NCBI GenBank assembly: GCA_034435395.1
Contig: DAOTXK010000426.1
Coordinates: 1-17,867 of the forward strand
From: DAOTXK01 sp034435395
GTDB taxonomy: Bacteria; Chloroflexota; Anaerolineae; Aggregatilineales; Ch27
Length of the DNA stretch: 17,867 nucleotides
Reading direction: 5' to 3'
Below are positions 1 to 7,639 of the stretch, piece after piece. The notes below the pieces were generated by a model that was not told the origin of the DNA, made no database searches, and saw only the letters and a program-made list of their open reading frames with translations. The translations under genes were made by a program, and so were the position numbers. Position 1 is the stretch's first letter. Each line of letters starts with the position of its first letter.

Positions 1-426
1 GGCGAAGGTCTCCCACTGGGCATCGGTCAGGCCGAGTTGGGGCGTGATGCGTCCGGCGTTCCGGGTGCGGGCCTCGACCGTGCCGTTGTCGTCGGCCAGC
101 ACGATGAAACAGTCCTCCCCGGCGGCCTCGCGCAGCAGGCGGGCCGTGCGCCGGGCGACCGCCTCGCCGTCGGCGTGTCGGGAGGTGTCCGCCAGGGCCA
201 CCGGCACAAAGGCGGCCAGCAGAGCCAGCCCTCGCGCCTCCAGTTCGGCCCGCAGCTCCGCCGGGTCGGTGGGCATGAAGCCCCAATCGCCCAATTCGGT
301 GCCTGCGTAGCCGGTCGCGGCGATCTCGTCGAGCACCTGCCGGTACCCGGCGGCCTCGCCCTCCAGGCCAAATTCCAGCACGCCCCACGAGCAGGGGGCA
401 TTGGCGATTCGGAACGTCTCAGTCAT
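1..426 (-). CDS. TIM-barrel sugar phosphate isomerase/epimerase family protein, IolE-like (partial, C-terminus off window)
   Basis: The minus-strand frame is open from an ATG at 426 to the window edge (142 codons), so the C-terminal part is missing. The N-terminus reads as an AP-endonuclease-2-type TIM barrel: strand 1 carries NAPCSWGVLEF (about residues 9-19), followed by ATGYAGTELGDWG (about 37-49) and then a helix of the PAELRAELEARGL type. This resembles IolE (inosose dehydratase) and the related IolH/IolI proteins. A strong purine-rich Shine-Dalgarno (GGAGGGGGGAAGGG) sits just before the ATG. It lies 23 bases downstream of iolD and is probably co-transcribed with iolB and iolD, which favours an inosose dehydratase or epimerase role. 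The metal-binding residues of the barrel lie beyond the edge, so dehydratase versus isomerase cannot be decided here. Confidence 0.8.
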   Translation of the reverse strand, partial: MTETFRIANAPCSWGVLEFGLEGEAAGYRQVLDEIAATGYAGTELGDWGFMPTDPAELRAELEARGLALLAAFVPVALADTSRHADGEAVARRTARLLREAAGEDCFIVLADDNGTVEARTRNAGRITPQLGLTDAQWETFA

Positions 427-449
427 GGTCCCTTCCCCCCTCCATCAGG

Positions 450-2315
450 CTAGAGATAGTGGCGCTCTCTGGCTTTGGCCGCCTCGTATGCCCGGCGGGA
501 CCGCTGCACTTCGGGGTTGGTGGAGACTTCCGCCACGGCCACATCCCACCACGATTCGTAGCCGGGGACGCGCTGGCGGCGGTCCACCTCCACGACGATA
601 CACACCGGCCCCTCGGTGATCGCCTGCGCCTCCCGGACGGCCCCGGTCAGTTCGTCCTTGTTGGCGGCCTGGAAGACCCGCGCGCCCAGGCTGGCGGCGT
701 TGGCGGTATAGTCCACCGGCAGCACCTCGCCGTCCAGATGGCCAGACCCGGTGCGGTAGCGGTACTTGGTGCCGAAGCCGTCGCTGCCCACGCTCTTGGA
801 GAGACCGCCGATGCTGGCGAAGCCGTGGTTATCCAGCACGACGATCTTCACATTGATACCTTCCTGGACGGCGGTCACGATCTCGGAGGACATCATCAGG
901 TAGGAGCCGTCGCCCACCAGGACCCACACATCGCGGTCCGGCGCGGCCAGCTTGGCCCCCAGGCCGCCGGCGATCTCATAACCCATACACGAGTAGCCGT
1001 ATTCCAGGTGGTAGCCCCTGGGGTCGCGGGTGCGCCAGAGCTTGTGCAGGTCGCCGGGCAGGCTGCCCGCCGCGCACAGCACAATGTCCTGCGGGCGGGA
1101 GAGGGTGTTTACCACCCCGATCACCTCCCCCTGGCTGATCAGCGGGCCGTGCTCCAGGTTATAGAGCCGCTCCACCTCGGCGTCCCACTGCCGGTTGTAG
1201 GCGGCGCAGCGCTCCCGGTAAGCGGCGTCGACCCCCCAGCCCGCCAGCAGGGGCAGCAGTTCCTCCAGCGCCGCGCGGGCGTCGCCGGTCAGCGGCAGGG
1301 CGCTGTGTTTGTAAGCGTCGAACTCGGCGGCGTTGATGTTGACGAAGCGCACTTCAGGGTGCTGGAAAGCGGTCTTGGAGGCGGTGGTGAAGTCGGTGTA
1401 GCGCGTGCCGATGCCGATCACCAGGTCCGCCTCTCGCGCGATCAGGTTGGCCCCCGCCGTGCCGGACACGCCGATCGCGCCCAGGTTGGACGGGTGATCG
1501 TAGGGTAGCGAGCCTTTGCCGGCCTGCGTCTCGCCCACCGGGATGCCAGTCGCCTCCACGAAGCGGCGCAGCAGGTCAGTCGCCTCGCTATAGTGCACGC
1601 CGCCCCCGGCGATGATCAGCGGCCGCTGGCTGGCCCTGATCCAGGCCGCCGCCTGGTTCAGCAGCGCCGCGTCGGGCCGGTTGCGCGGGATGGGCCATAC
1701 CCGGCGGCGGAAGAACTCGGCGGGGTAGTCGTAGGCCATGGTCTGCACGTCCTGGGGCAGGGCCAGCGTGACCGCGCCGGTGTCGGCAGGCGAGGTCAGG
1801 ACGCGCATGGCCTCTGGCAGGGCGGTGAGGAGCTGCTCCGGGCGGGAGATGCGGTCCCAGTAACGGGAGACCGGCTTGAAGCAGTCGTTGACCGAGATGT
1901 CCTGGGAATGCTCCGACTCCAATTGCTGGAGCACGGGGGCCTGGCGGCGCTCGGCGAAGATGTCACCCGGCAGTAGCAGCACCGGCAGGCGGTTGATGGT
2001 GGCGGTGGCCGCGCCGGTGACCATGTTGGTCGCGCCGGGGCCGATGGACGAGGTGCAGGCGAAGGTTTGCCGGCGGTTCTTCACCTTGGCATAGGCGACC
2101 GCCGTATGCACCATCGCCTGCTCGTTGCGGGTCTGGTAGTAGCGGAAGGTATCGGCGTACTGCTGGAGGGCCTGTCCGATGCCAGCCACGTTGCCATGCC
2201 CGAAGATGCCCCAACAACCGGCGAAGAATGGCTCTTCCACGCCGTCGCGCTGGACGAACTGGTTTTGCAGGAACTCAATCAAGGCTTGCGCCATGGTCAG
2301 CCGTTTGGCAGTCAC
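450..2315 (-). CDS. iolD: 3D-(3,5/4)-trihydroxycyclohexane-1,2-dione acylhydrolase (decyclizing), IolD
   Basis: This is a ThDP-dependent enzyme that hydrolytically opens the ring of trihydroxycyclohexane-dione to 5-deoxyglucuronate in myo-inositol catabolism; it is cytosolic. The 621 residues match the usual full length. The N-terminal pyrimidine-binding domain has the IolD-typical GIFGHGNVAGIGQAL (about 36-50) and SIGPGATN. The C-terminal ThDP/Mg domain has GDGSYLMM (G468-D469-G470), with the matching Asn in LDNHGFASIGG about 28 residues later. The start is GTG at 2315, preceded by GAGGAT at good spacing, and it keeps the TAKRLTMAQAL N-terminus expected for the family. An ATG at 2294 is the alternative. 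It lies 24 bases after iolB, so the two are probably one transcript. Confidence 0.95.
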   Translation of the reverse strand: MTAKRLTMAQALIEFLQNQFVQRDGVEEPFFAGCWGIFGHGNVAGIGQALQQYADTFRYYQTRNEQAMVHTAVAYAKVKNRRQTFACTSSIGPGATNMVTGAATATINRLPVLLLPGDIFAERRQAPVLQQLESEHSQDISVNDCFKPVSRYWDRISRPEQLLTALPEAMRVLTSPADTGAVTLALPQDVQTMAYDYPAEFFRRRVWPIPRNRPDAALLNQAAAWIRASQRPLIIAGGGVHYSEATDLLRRFVEATGIPVGETQAGKGSLPYDHPSNLGAIGVSGTAGANLIAREADLVIGIGTRYTDFTTASKTAFQHPEVRFVNINAAEFDAYKHSALPLTGDARAALEELLPLLAGWGVDAAYRERCAAYNRQWDAEVERLYNLEHGPLISQGEVIGVVNTLSRPQDIVLCAAGSLPGDLHKLWRTRDPRGYHLEYGYSCMGYEIAGGLGAKLAAPDRDVWVLVGDGSYLMMSSEIVTAVQEGINVKIVVLDNHGFASIGGLSKSVGSDGFGTKYRYRTGSGHLDGEVLPVDYTANAASLGARVFQAANKDELTGAVREAQAITEGPVCIVVEVDRRQRVPGYESWWDVAVAEVSTNPEVQRSRRAYEAAKARERHYL

Positions 2316-2339
2316 AACCCTATCCTCGTTTCTCCAGCA

Positions 2340-3227
2340 TCATCGCTGCGGCTCCATGCCGTGATCAACAATCGGCAGACGCGGGTCTTTATACGTCCAG
2401 GTGCTCTTGACCCAGGCATAAGCGGGGTCGTCGCTGGCGGCCAGCGACTGGGCCGACCCGGCCAGGAAGTTGAGGTAGTAGGTGGTGTAGCCGTGCGCGC
2501 TGACCACCGGATGATAACCCTCCGGTACCAGCACGGTGTCATGCTGCTGGGCCATCATCACCGCGTCGATGCTGCGGTCGTCGTTGTAGACGCGCTGGTA
2601 GGCGTAACCGCCGGGGCGGTCGATCTTATAAAAGTATATCTCTTCGAGGTCGGCTTCCAACACGTTACCCGCCTCGTCCTCGCGGTGGGCGTCGTGTTTG
2701 TGCGGCGGGTAGCTGGACCAGTTGCCGCCGGGGGTGTAAACCTCCACGCACACCAGGCGGTGGCAATCGAAGCCGGGCGGGAGGATGCTGTTGATCTGGC
2801 GGGAGGCATTGCCGCCACCGCGCAGCTCGATGGTGCTATCCGCCGGGGTGACGAGCTGCGCCGGGTGGTCCTGGTCGGTGGGCACCCAGCAGGTGGCCAC
2901 TTCCAGGCTGTCGGTCAGCGCTTCGATGACAAAATCGGTGTGGCGCGACAGGTACACGGCATAGGGCATGCCGCTGAAGACGGTCGGGCGGCGGCCCACG
3001 CCGATGAAGTCCTCCTGGCTGGTGCGGATGTTACACACCCCGCCCAGGATGACGTGCGCATATTCATATTCGCCGGTGTGGTGGGTCCAGGTCTCGCCCC
3101 TGTTCAGGCGGCGCACCTGCATGTTCAGGAGTTGCCAGCCGGCCTGCTCGGCCCGCACGTCGGCGAAGACGCCCGTCCCGCCGGTATCCTGAGACTTGAT
3201 CAGCATGGTCTCAGCCGTGTAGCGCAT
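2340..3227 (-). CDS. iolB: 5-deoxy-glucuronate isomerase, IolB
   Basis: The product is a 295-residue KduI/IolB-family bicupin. The enzyme converts 5-deoxy-D-glucuronate, the IolD product, to 2-deoxy-5-keto-gluconate. Family marks are WTHHTGEYEYAHVILGG in the N-terminal cupin (about 47-63) and the highly characteristic EVYTPGGNWSSYPPHKHD in the C-terminal cupin, whose His residues are the expected metal ligands. The ATG at 3227 has a purine-rich GAAGGAAAGG ribosome site about 5-14 bases upstream. It is the first gene of the iolB-iolD-iolE-like unit. Its length is slightly above Bacillus IolB, which is normal for this family. Confidence 0.95.
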   Translation of the reverse strand: MRYTAETMLIKSQDTGGTGVFADVRAEQAGWQLLNMQVRRLNRGETWTHHTGEYEYAHVILGGVCNIRTSQEDFIGVGRRPTVFSGMPYAVYLSRHTDFVIEALTDSLEVATCWVPTDQDHPAQLVTPADSTIELRGGGNASRQINSILPPGFDCHRLVCVEVYTPGGNWSSYPPHKHDAHREDEAGNVLEADLEEIYFYKIDRPGGYAYQRVYNDDRSIDAVMMAQQHDTVLVPEGYHPVVSAHGYTTYYLNFLAGSAQSLAASDDPAYAWVKSTWTYKDPRLPIVDHGMEPQR

Positions 3228-3481
3228 CGTTTTCCTTTCCTTCTTCAGGGACGGCTGAATCGGCCCTGGTGAGTCGAACCCCTGCGCAGTCAGTCACCGG
3301 CGCAGCCCGCGAGTTGTCGATGGGATTCATGCGGTCGCCGCCGTTGTCGTGGCCGCCGACCAGGATGGAGTTGCGGAATTGCCGACCTTGTGTCATGGTG
3401 AGGTCCCGTGCTGCCGGGCAGAAATTGCAGTTGGTTGGAGGATGGCACAGGCTGGCGCGCCCGTGTGAAGCCGTATGCCCC

Positions 3482-3510
3482 AACCTACTCGATTTCGCTG
3501 CGTGTGTCAA
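3482..3510 (-). promoter_or_regulatory. Candidate sigma70-type promoter for the iolB-iolD operon
   Basis: On the minus strand a perfect TTGACA (3510-3505) is followed after exactly 17 bases by TAGGTT (3487-3482). The -35 is consensus and the -10 is weak. Transcription would start near 3475, giving a leader of about 250 nt before iolB. It is supported only by the motif and its placement. Confidence 0.35.
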
Positions 3511-3607
3511 GGCGCTCGTCCGCGCGGGCGGCCCCCGCCGGCCGAAGCCGCCGACCCGGTCCTCAGACTACGGCGTTTACGCTGAAGGCCATGGGATCCC
3601 GGTTGCT

Positions 3608-3637
3608 TTGGCGCTCTATCGGGCGGACCGGCATAAT
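3608..3637 (+). promoter_or_regulatory. Candidate promoter for the dehydrogenase-aldolase pair
   Basis: TTGGCG (3608-3613) and CATAAT (3632-3637) are separated by 18 bases, about 115 bases upstream of the dehydrogenase ATG. CATAAT is a good -10 while the -35 is partial. This is a motif-only call. Confidence 0.3.
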
Positions 3638-3752
3638 AGTGGCGCGTGGGCTGCCCGGTCAACGGGACAGGCTGACGATTCAATGGGCAGCCGCGCGACT
3701 GACCCTCGTTATCTGGCCTCTTGGGGCGCTGACCAATCTGGCGAGGTGCGCC

Positions 3753-4814
3753 ATGCCTGAGCTGATTCGTGTGGGGGTATCATCCGATTTTCAGGTGGAG
3801 GCGACCGGGGTGCTGGAGCCGGTGCTGGAGGAGGTGTTCGGCCCGATTCCCGGCCTCCGGTATGATTTTTTCCCGGTCGTGCCGGGGGCAGCGGTCGCGC
3901 CGGAACAGATTGGCGACTATGATGCGGTCATCACCCTCCGGCCACGGTTCACCGCTGCCTCGTTGGCGGGCGTCAACCGGCTGGCCATCATCGCCCGCTG
4001 GGGGGCGGGGTACGATGTGATCGATGTGCCCGCCTGCACCGCCGCCGATGTCCTGCTGGCGATCACCCCGGAGGCGGTGGGCCGACCCGTCGCCGAGGCC
4101 ATCCTGACTCTGTTCCTGGCGCTGGCCAAAAAGCTGCCGCTGAAGGATAAACTGGCGCGCACCGGGCGGTGGGACCTGAAGGCGCAGGCGTCAGGGCTGG
4201 GCCTGCGCGGCAAGACAGTGGGTTCGGTGGGGCTGGGCAACATCGCCACGGAGATGTTCAGGCTCCTCCAGCCCTTTGACCTGGGTCGCCGGCTGGCACA
4301 CGACCCTTTTGTGTCGCCGTCCACGGCGGCCCGTCAGGGCGTCGAGCTGGTCGATCTGGATGTCCTGTTCAGGGAATCGGATTTCATCGCCATCAACTGT
4401 CCCCTGAACGAGGATACGAGGGGCCTGATCAACGCCGACCTGCTGACCCTGATGAAGCCGACCGCCTACCTGGTCAACACGGCGCGCGGGGCCATCGTCA
4501 ACCAGGACGATCTGCTGGCCGCGCTCCAGGATGGGCGGATCGCCGGGGCGGGACTGGATGTTTTCACCCAGGAGCCGTTGCCGCCGGACAGCCCGCTCAC
4601 CCGACTGGATAACGTGATCCTGTCACCGCACGGCATGGCGTGGACGGACGATCTGTATCGCGGCAACAGCGTCGGAGCCTGCGAGAACATTCTGACCGTG
4701 CTCCAGGGGCAGGTGCCCAGGCACACTGTCAACCGGGAAGTGGCGGAGCGGCCCGGTTTCCAGGCGAAGCTGCGGGCGCTGCGCGAGCGGTGGCAGGCCC
4801 TGGCCGCGCCCTAG
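3753..4814 (+). CDS. D-isomer-specific 2-hydroxyacid dehydrogenase (phosphoglycerate dehydrogenase-like)
   Basis: This is an NAD(P)-dependent oxidoreductase that interconverts a 2-hydroxy acid and its 2-keto acid. The 353 residues include the Rossmann loop GLGNIA (160-165, with Asn-Ile-Ala instead of the common xIG) and Asp184 after the second strand, which usually means NAD preference. The catalytic triad is Arg245 (VNTARGA), Glu274 (FTQEPLP) and His293 (SPHGMAW). The ATG at 3753 was chosen because family-like sequence starts there and GAGGTG lies just upstream; the frame is open further upstream but that extension is not family-like. It precedes an HpcH-type aldolase by 49 bases, which suggests a sugar-acid route rather than serine synthesis. 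The natural substrate is not visible. Confidence 0.88.
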   Translation: MPELIRVGVSSDFQVEATGVLEPVLEEVFGPIPGLRYDFFPVVPGAAVAPEQIGDYDAVITLRPRFTAASLAGVNRLAIIARWGAGYDVIDVPACTAADVLLAITPEAVGRPVAEAILTLFLALAKKLPLKDKLARTGRWDLKAQASGLGLRGKTVGSVGLGNIATEMFRLLQPFDLGRRLAHDPFVSPSTAARQGVELVDLDVLFRESDFIAINCPLNEDTRGLINADLLTLMKPTAYLVNTARGAIVNQDDLLAALQDGRIAGAGLDVFTQEPLPPDSPLTRLDNVILSPHGMAWTDDLYRGNSVGACENILTVLQGQVPRHTVNREVAERPGFQAKLRALRERWQALAAP

Positions 4815-4863
4815 GAGACACCCTGATCGCTGGAGTCGGTTTGACCGGAGAGGGGAGGCGCTC

Positions 4864-5643
4864 ATGAAACCCAATCGTTTCCAACAGGTGCTTGGCGAAG
4901 GCAAAGTGCCGGTTGGACACATGATCGTGGAGTTCGGCACGCGGGGAATCGCCCAGATTGTGGAGGCCGCCGACCTTGACTTTGTCATCATCGATATGGA
5001 GCATGGCAGTTTCACCCAGGCAGAGGCTGCCGACCTGATCGCCTGGTTCAAGGCGACCACCATCGCGCCGTTCGTGCGCATCCCGCAGATCGACCGCCAC
5101 TTTGTGGCGCGGCTGATGGACGCGGGGGCGCTGGGTATCATGGCCCCGGATGTGGAGAGCGCCGCCGCCGCCCAAACCCTGGTCGATGCCGCCAAGTACC
5201 CGCCGCTGGGCAGGCGCGGCCCGACCGTCGGGCTGGCCAACACCGATTTTAAGCCCGTCACCAGCGCCGAATTTATGCCCTATTCCAACGCGAACACCAC
5301 CATCATCTGCCAGATTGAGAGCCAGGCCGGCCTGGACAACCTGGAAGCGATCGCCGCCACGCCGGGGCTGGACGTGCTGTGGGTCGGGCAGAACGATCTG
5401 AGTCAGTCGCTGGGCATTACGGGACAGTTCCAGCACGAGCGGTTCCTTGCCGCCTTGCGACAGGTGGTGGGGGCGGCGAAGCGGCATCGCCTGGCCGTCG
5501 GCGTGCAGCCGCGTGATTTGAAGCAGGCCCAGGAATGGCTGGCGATGGGTTTTAACGTCCTCTCTTACAGCAGCGACCTGAATGTCTACCGGGAGACGCT
5601 GACCAGGGCGGTCGCCGACCTGCGGGCACTGACCGGGGGTTGA
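4864..5643 (+). CDS. HpcH/HpaI family aldolase (2-keto-3-deoxy sugar acid / 4-hydroxy-2-oxo acid aldolase type)
   Basis: This is a metal-dependent class II pyruvate aldolase of 259 residues, the normal family length. Visible active-site elements are the catalytic His in DMEHGSF (His47), the substrate-carboxylate Arg in FVRIP (Arg72), and the two metal ligands in CQIES (Glu152) and GQNDLS (Asp178). These correspond to His45, Arg70, Glu149 and Asp175 of E. coli HpaI. The ATG at 4864 has a strong AGGGGAGG ribosome site 5 bases before it. The gene follows the hydroxyacid dehydrogenase by 49 bases and they probably form one unit, so cleavage of a 2-keto-3-deoxy acid to pyruvate plus an aldehyde is likely. 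Exact specificity is not determinable, and rhamnonate-type substrates are possible. Confidence 0.9.
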   Translation: MKPNRFQQVLGEGKVPVGHMIVEFGTRGIAQIVEAADLDFVIIDMEHGSFTQAEAADLIAWFKATTIAPFVRIPQIDRHFVARLMDAGALGIMAPDVESAAAAQTLVDAAKYPPLGRRGPTVGLANTDFKPVTSAEFMPYSNANTTIICQIESQAGLDNLEAIAATPGLDVLWVGQNDLSQSLGITGQFQHERFLAALRQVVGAAKRHRLAVGVQPRDLKQAQEWLAMGFNVLSYSSDLNVYRETLTRAVADLRALTGG

Positions 5644-5726
5644 CCGGGGATATACGCCGGGAGCCGGGCCGGGCCAGCGGGCGTGGGCGCAACCGCCAAC
5701 CTTATCCCATCTCAGGCGGCGGCCGG

Positions 5727-6986
5727 CTACAGCAGGCTGCCGTCGGTTCCGGGCAGTTCCTCCGGCTCCCCGGCGGCGAGGAATCCCGGATCGGCCCGGA
5801 CTTCGTCCAGCAGATTGGGCGTGACCCAGATTTCGTCCAGCGAGAGGGTATCCCGGATGCGCACGACACGGGCCATCCCGCGCGCCTGAGGATGAGCGCG
5901 GCAAACATGCCTGATCGCGGCGTCAACCGCCTCGACATCGGTATCGAAGACCAGGGGCAGCCTGCCCCGATCCAGAAACCCGCTGGTGAAGACGTTTTTG
6001 CCGGTCACGGCGAAGTCGATTTTCTCCAGCAGGCGGCGGGTGGTGAAGTCGGCCAGCCCCACCCCCAGGGCGTTGCCGTGCGAGGCTTCGCTCAGATCGA
6101 GCACGACCAGCGCCCTCACCCGGGGGGATTCGGGTTCCGCTTCTCCCGCAATACGCATCCGCCCAATGACGTTGGTGTCCATCCCCGAACCGCTGATCTC
6201 CTTGCCCATGCGATCCACGATCAGCACGTCGATATCGTCCACCGGCAGGCGGGGAGTCAGCGCGCGGGATAGCTGCAACAACTGTTGCTCCCCGGCGATG
6301 ATCGCCGCTGGCGGCAGAACCTGCAACCGGACAGGGCGGTGGTAACCATCCTCCACCGTGGCGACGCCGGCCAGCAGCCTGGCCCTGTCCAGCACGACCT
6401 GGGCCACCTCCGGCATGAGATCGCGAATGCCATGGATGCCGTAGCTGTGCAGCCGGGCGGCCCCCGTCTCCTTGCCCAGGCCGATGGCCAGCATCTTCAG
6501 CAGTCCGCTCTCATGTGGCCCGTGGAAGTCCGTGTGCATCTTCACCCGGTTGACGACGATCAGGCCGTCCGCCTCGGCAGCGAAGCGGTCGAGAGCCACC
6601 GGCAGACCGGCGGCGGTGTGGCCGATGGTCACCGTATCCATGGTCGCCCGCAGCGGGCAGCCGACGCGCGCCTCGGTGATGCCCAGGCTGGCCAGCACGG
6701 CCAGCTGTCCCTCCGGTGTAGCGCCGCCGTGGCTGCCCATGGCGGGCACGATGAACGGCTCGCCCCCGCTCTCCCGGATCAGGGTTGCCAGACAGCGCGC
6801 GATCGCGTCAATACCGGCCATGCCCCGGCTGCCGATGGCGACCGCGATCCGCCCCCCATCGACCCGAGACGCCAGGCCCAGCCGCGCCCACTCGCCGGTC
6901 AGGACGGCGCTGATGTCCACTGGCTCACCAGCAGGGAGCCGTCGTCGCACCTGACATAACGACGGGAGTTGGGGTACAGGCTTCAT
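5727..6986 (-). CDS. LarA-like protein, lactate racemase N-terminal (DUF2088) domain
   Basis: This is a 419-residue member of the lactate racemase N-terminal domain superfamily (DUF2088). Recognisable blocks are VPAMGSHGGATPEGQ (about 80-94), LGITEARVG (101-109), and NRVKMHTDFHGPHESGLLKM (146-165) followed by IGLGKETGAA, all typical of this branch. True LarA is a nickel-pincer racemase; whether this relative has that cofactor or activity is unknown, and no lar maturation genes (larB, larC, larE) are seen here. The ATG at 6986 is preferred because family homology starts there; the same frame stays open to 7289 only antisense to the transporter relic. The gene converges on the aldolase with 83 bases between stops. 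A hydroxy-acid racemase or epimerase role beside the dehydrogenase is an inference. Confidence 0.82.
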   Translation of the reverse strand: MKPVPQLPSLCQVRRRLPAGEPVDISAVLTGEWARLGLASRVDGGRIAVAIGSRGMAGIDAIARCLATLIRESGGEPFIVPAMGSHGGATPEGQLAVLASLGITEARVGCPLRATMDTVTIGHTAAGLPVALDRFAAEADGLIVVNRVKMHTDFHGPHESGLLKMLAIGLGKETGAARLHSYGIHGIRDLMPEVAQVVLDRARLLAGVATVEDGYHRPVRLQVLPPAAIIAGEQQLLQLSRALTPRLPVDDIDVLIVDRMGKEISGSGMDTNVIGRMRIAGEAEPESPRVRALVVLDLSEASHGNALGVGLADFTTRRLLEKIDFAVTGKNVFTSGFLDRGRLPLVFDTDVEAVDAAIRHVCRAHPQARGMARVVRIRDTLSLDEIWVTPNLLDEVRADPGFLAAGEPEELPGTDGSLL

Positions 6987-7021
6987 GTTCAGGCGGCGTG
7001 CTCCGTTGATCTGCCGGTCGT

Positions 7022-7050
7022 GTTGTACCCTATATCCGCCGATGTGACCA
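7022..7050 (-). promoter_or_regulatory. Candidate promoter for the LarA-like gene
   Basis: On the minus strand TGGTCA (7050-7045) and TACAAC (7027-7022) are spaced by 17 bases, giving a start near 7015 and a leader of about 29 nt. Both hexamers match consensus at four of six positions. It sits immediately next to the transporter relic. Confidence 0.33.
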
Positions 7051-7086
7051 GTCGTTGGTGGGGCCAGCGCCCAGGGCCGCTGGCGC

Positions 7087-7395
7087 GGCGGGATGCGCCA
7101 GCGCTGTATGATCGCCATGGCTCTGTCCTGCCACCCCCAACTGCTCATCGCCGATGAGCCGACCACGGCGCTGGATGTGACGACGCAGGCCCCAATCCTC
7201 GATTTGATGCTGGAGTTGCAGGAAACGTACAATATGGCGATCATGTTCATCACCCATGACCTGGGGGTGGTGGCCGAGATCGCCGACATGATTTTTCAGG
7301 ACCCGTATTCGTCGCTCAACCCGCGCATGACGGTCTTTGAAATCGTGAGCGAGGTGCTAAAGGTCAATCACCTGGCGGACGGCAGCGAGGCGTGA
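7087..7395 (+). pseudogene. Relic of fused peptide ABC transporter ATPases (DppD/OppD C-terminal part joined to DppF/OppF middle part)
   Basis: The open frame reads in order: the ABC signature GGMRQR (7087-7104), Walker B LLIADEPTTALD, the H-loop FITHDLGVV, then abruptly IFQDPYSSLNPRMTV, which is a Q-loop region, ending at a TGA. In any single ABC ATPase the Q-loop comes before the signature, so this order can arise only if the tail of one ATPase gene was joined to the interior of the next. That is the normal dppD-dppF order with an internal deletion. Walker A is absent from both parts, and the N-terminus of the first and C-terminus of the second are missing. No permease or binding protein for peptides is nearby. 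It cannot be a working ATPase. The frame is still intact across the junction, which suggests a fairly recent loss. Confidence 0.85.
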
Positions 7396-7473
7396 TTGCC
7401 GAAGGGGTGAGGGTAACATAACCGGGGTCTCTGGCAAGCCGGTGAGCTTTTTTGAGCAGGGCGCTTCGGCGTT

Positions 7474-7503
7474 TTGGGCCAAACTCGCCCAGGTTGGTAC
7501 AAT
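7474..7503 (+). promoter_or_regulatory. Candidate promoter with a small palindrome, upstream of the GH105-like gene
   Basis: TTGGGC (7474-7479) and TACAAT (7498-7503) are 18 bases apart, giving a start near 7510 and a leader of about 130 nt. The -35 lies inside an 11-base palindrome, TTTGGGCCAAA (7473-7483), which could be an operator. This is motif evidence only. The rest of the 244-base gap (7396-7639) holds no gene I can support. Confidence 0.35.
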
Positions 7504-7639
7504 CTCCGCCTGAGACACGGTTGGGGTGGGCCGCGTGCCCCTGTTGCCACATGAGGGCTTCAGTCTGGTCAAGTGGGGGGACCCTGACGGTTTATGGTTT
7601 CGACGGGGGAACCACTGGCGGGGCCAAAGGGGGCATAAC

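Larger units (their letters stand above)
3228..3752. other. Divergent intergenic region between iolB and the hydroxyacid dehydrogenase gene
   Basis: The 525 bases separate two divergent units. ORFs can be drawn across it on both strands, but none resembles a family I know, and the plus-strand one is only an upstream extension of the dehydrogenase frame. It holds one candidate promoter facing each way (3482-3510 minus, 3608-3637 plus). A minus-strand ORF from an ATG at 3396 runs out of frame into the start of iolB and could be a degenerate gene or leader. I see no intrinsic terminator or convincing long inverted repeat. Confidence 0.5.

Noticed and set aside
459..1508. Long plus-strand ORF opposite iolD
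   Set aside because: It is the antisense shadow of iolD; composition is Gly/Val/His-rich without motifs, as expected in GC-rich DNA.
3268..3300. GTCGAACCCC, resembling a reversed tRNA T-arm
   Set aside because: The flanking bases do not form the 5-pair T-stem, and no anticodon or acceptor arm could be found around it.
3211..3510. Minus-strand ORF of 99 codons upstream of iolB
   Set aside because: No recognisable domain; it overlaps the iolB start by 17 bases in another frame and contains the candidate iol promoter.
5644..5726. Possible bidirectional terminator between convergent genes
   Set aside because: The gap is GC-rich with overlapping CCGGG repeats, but no clean stem with a T-run on either strand.
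6987..7289. N-terminal extension of the LarA-like ORF
   Set aside because: It lies antisense to the transporter relic and has no similarity to LarA-like proteins, which begin at 6986.
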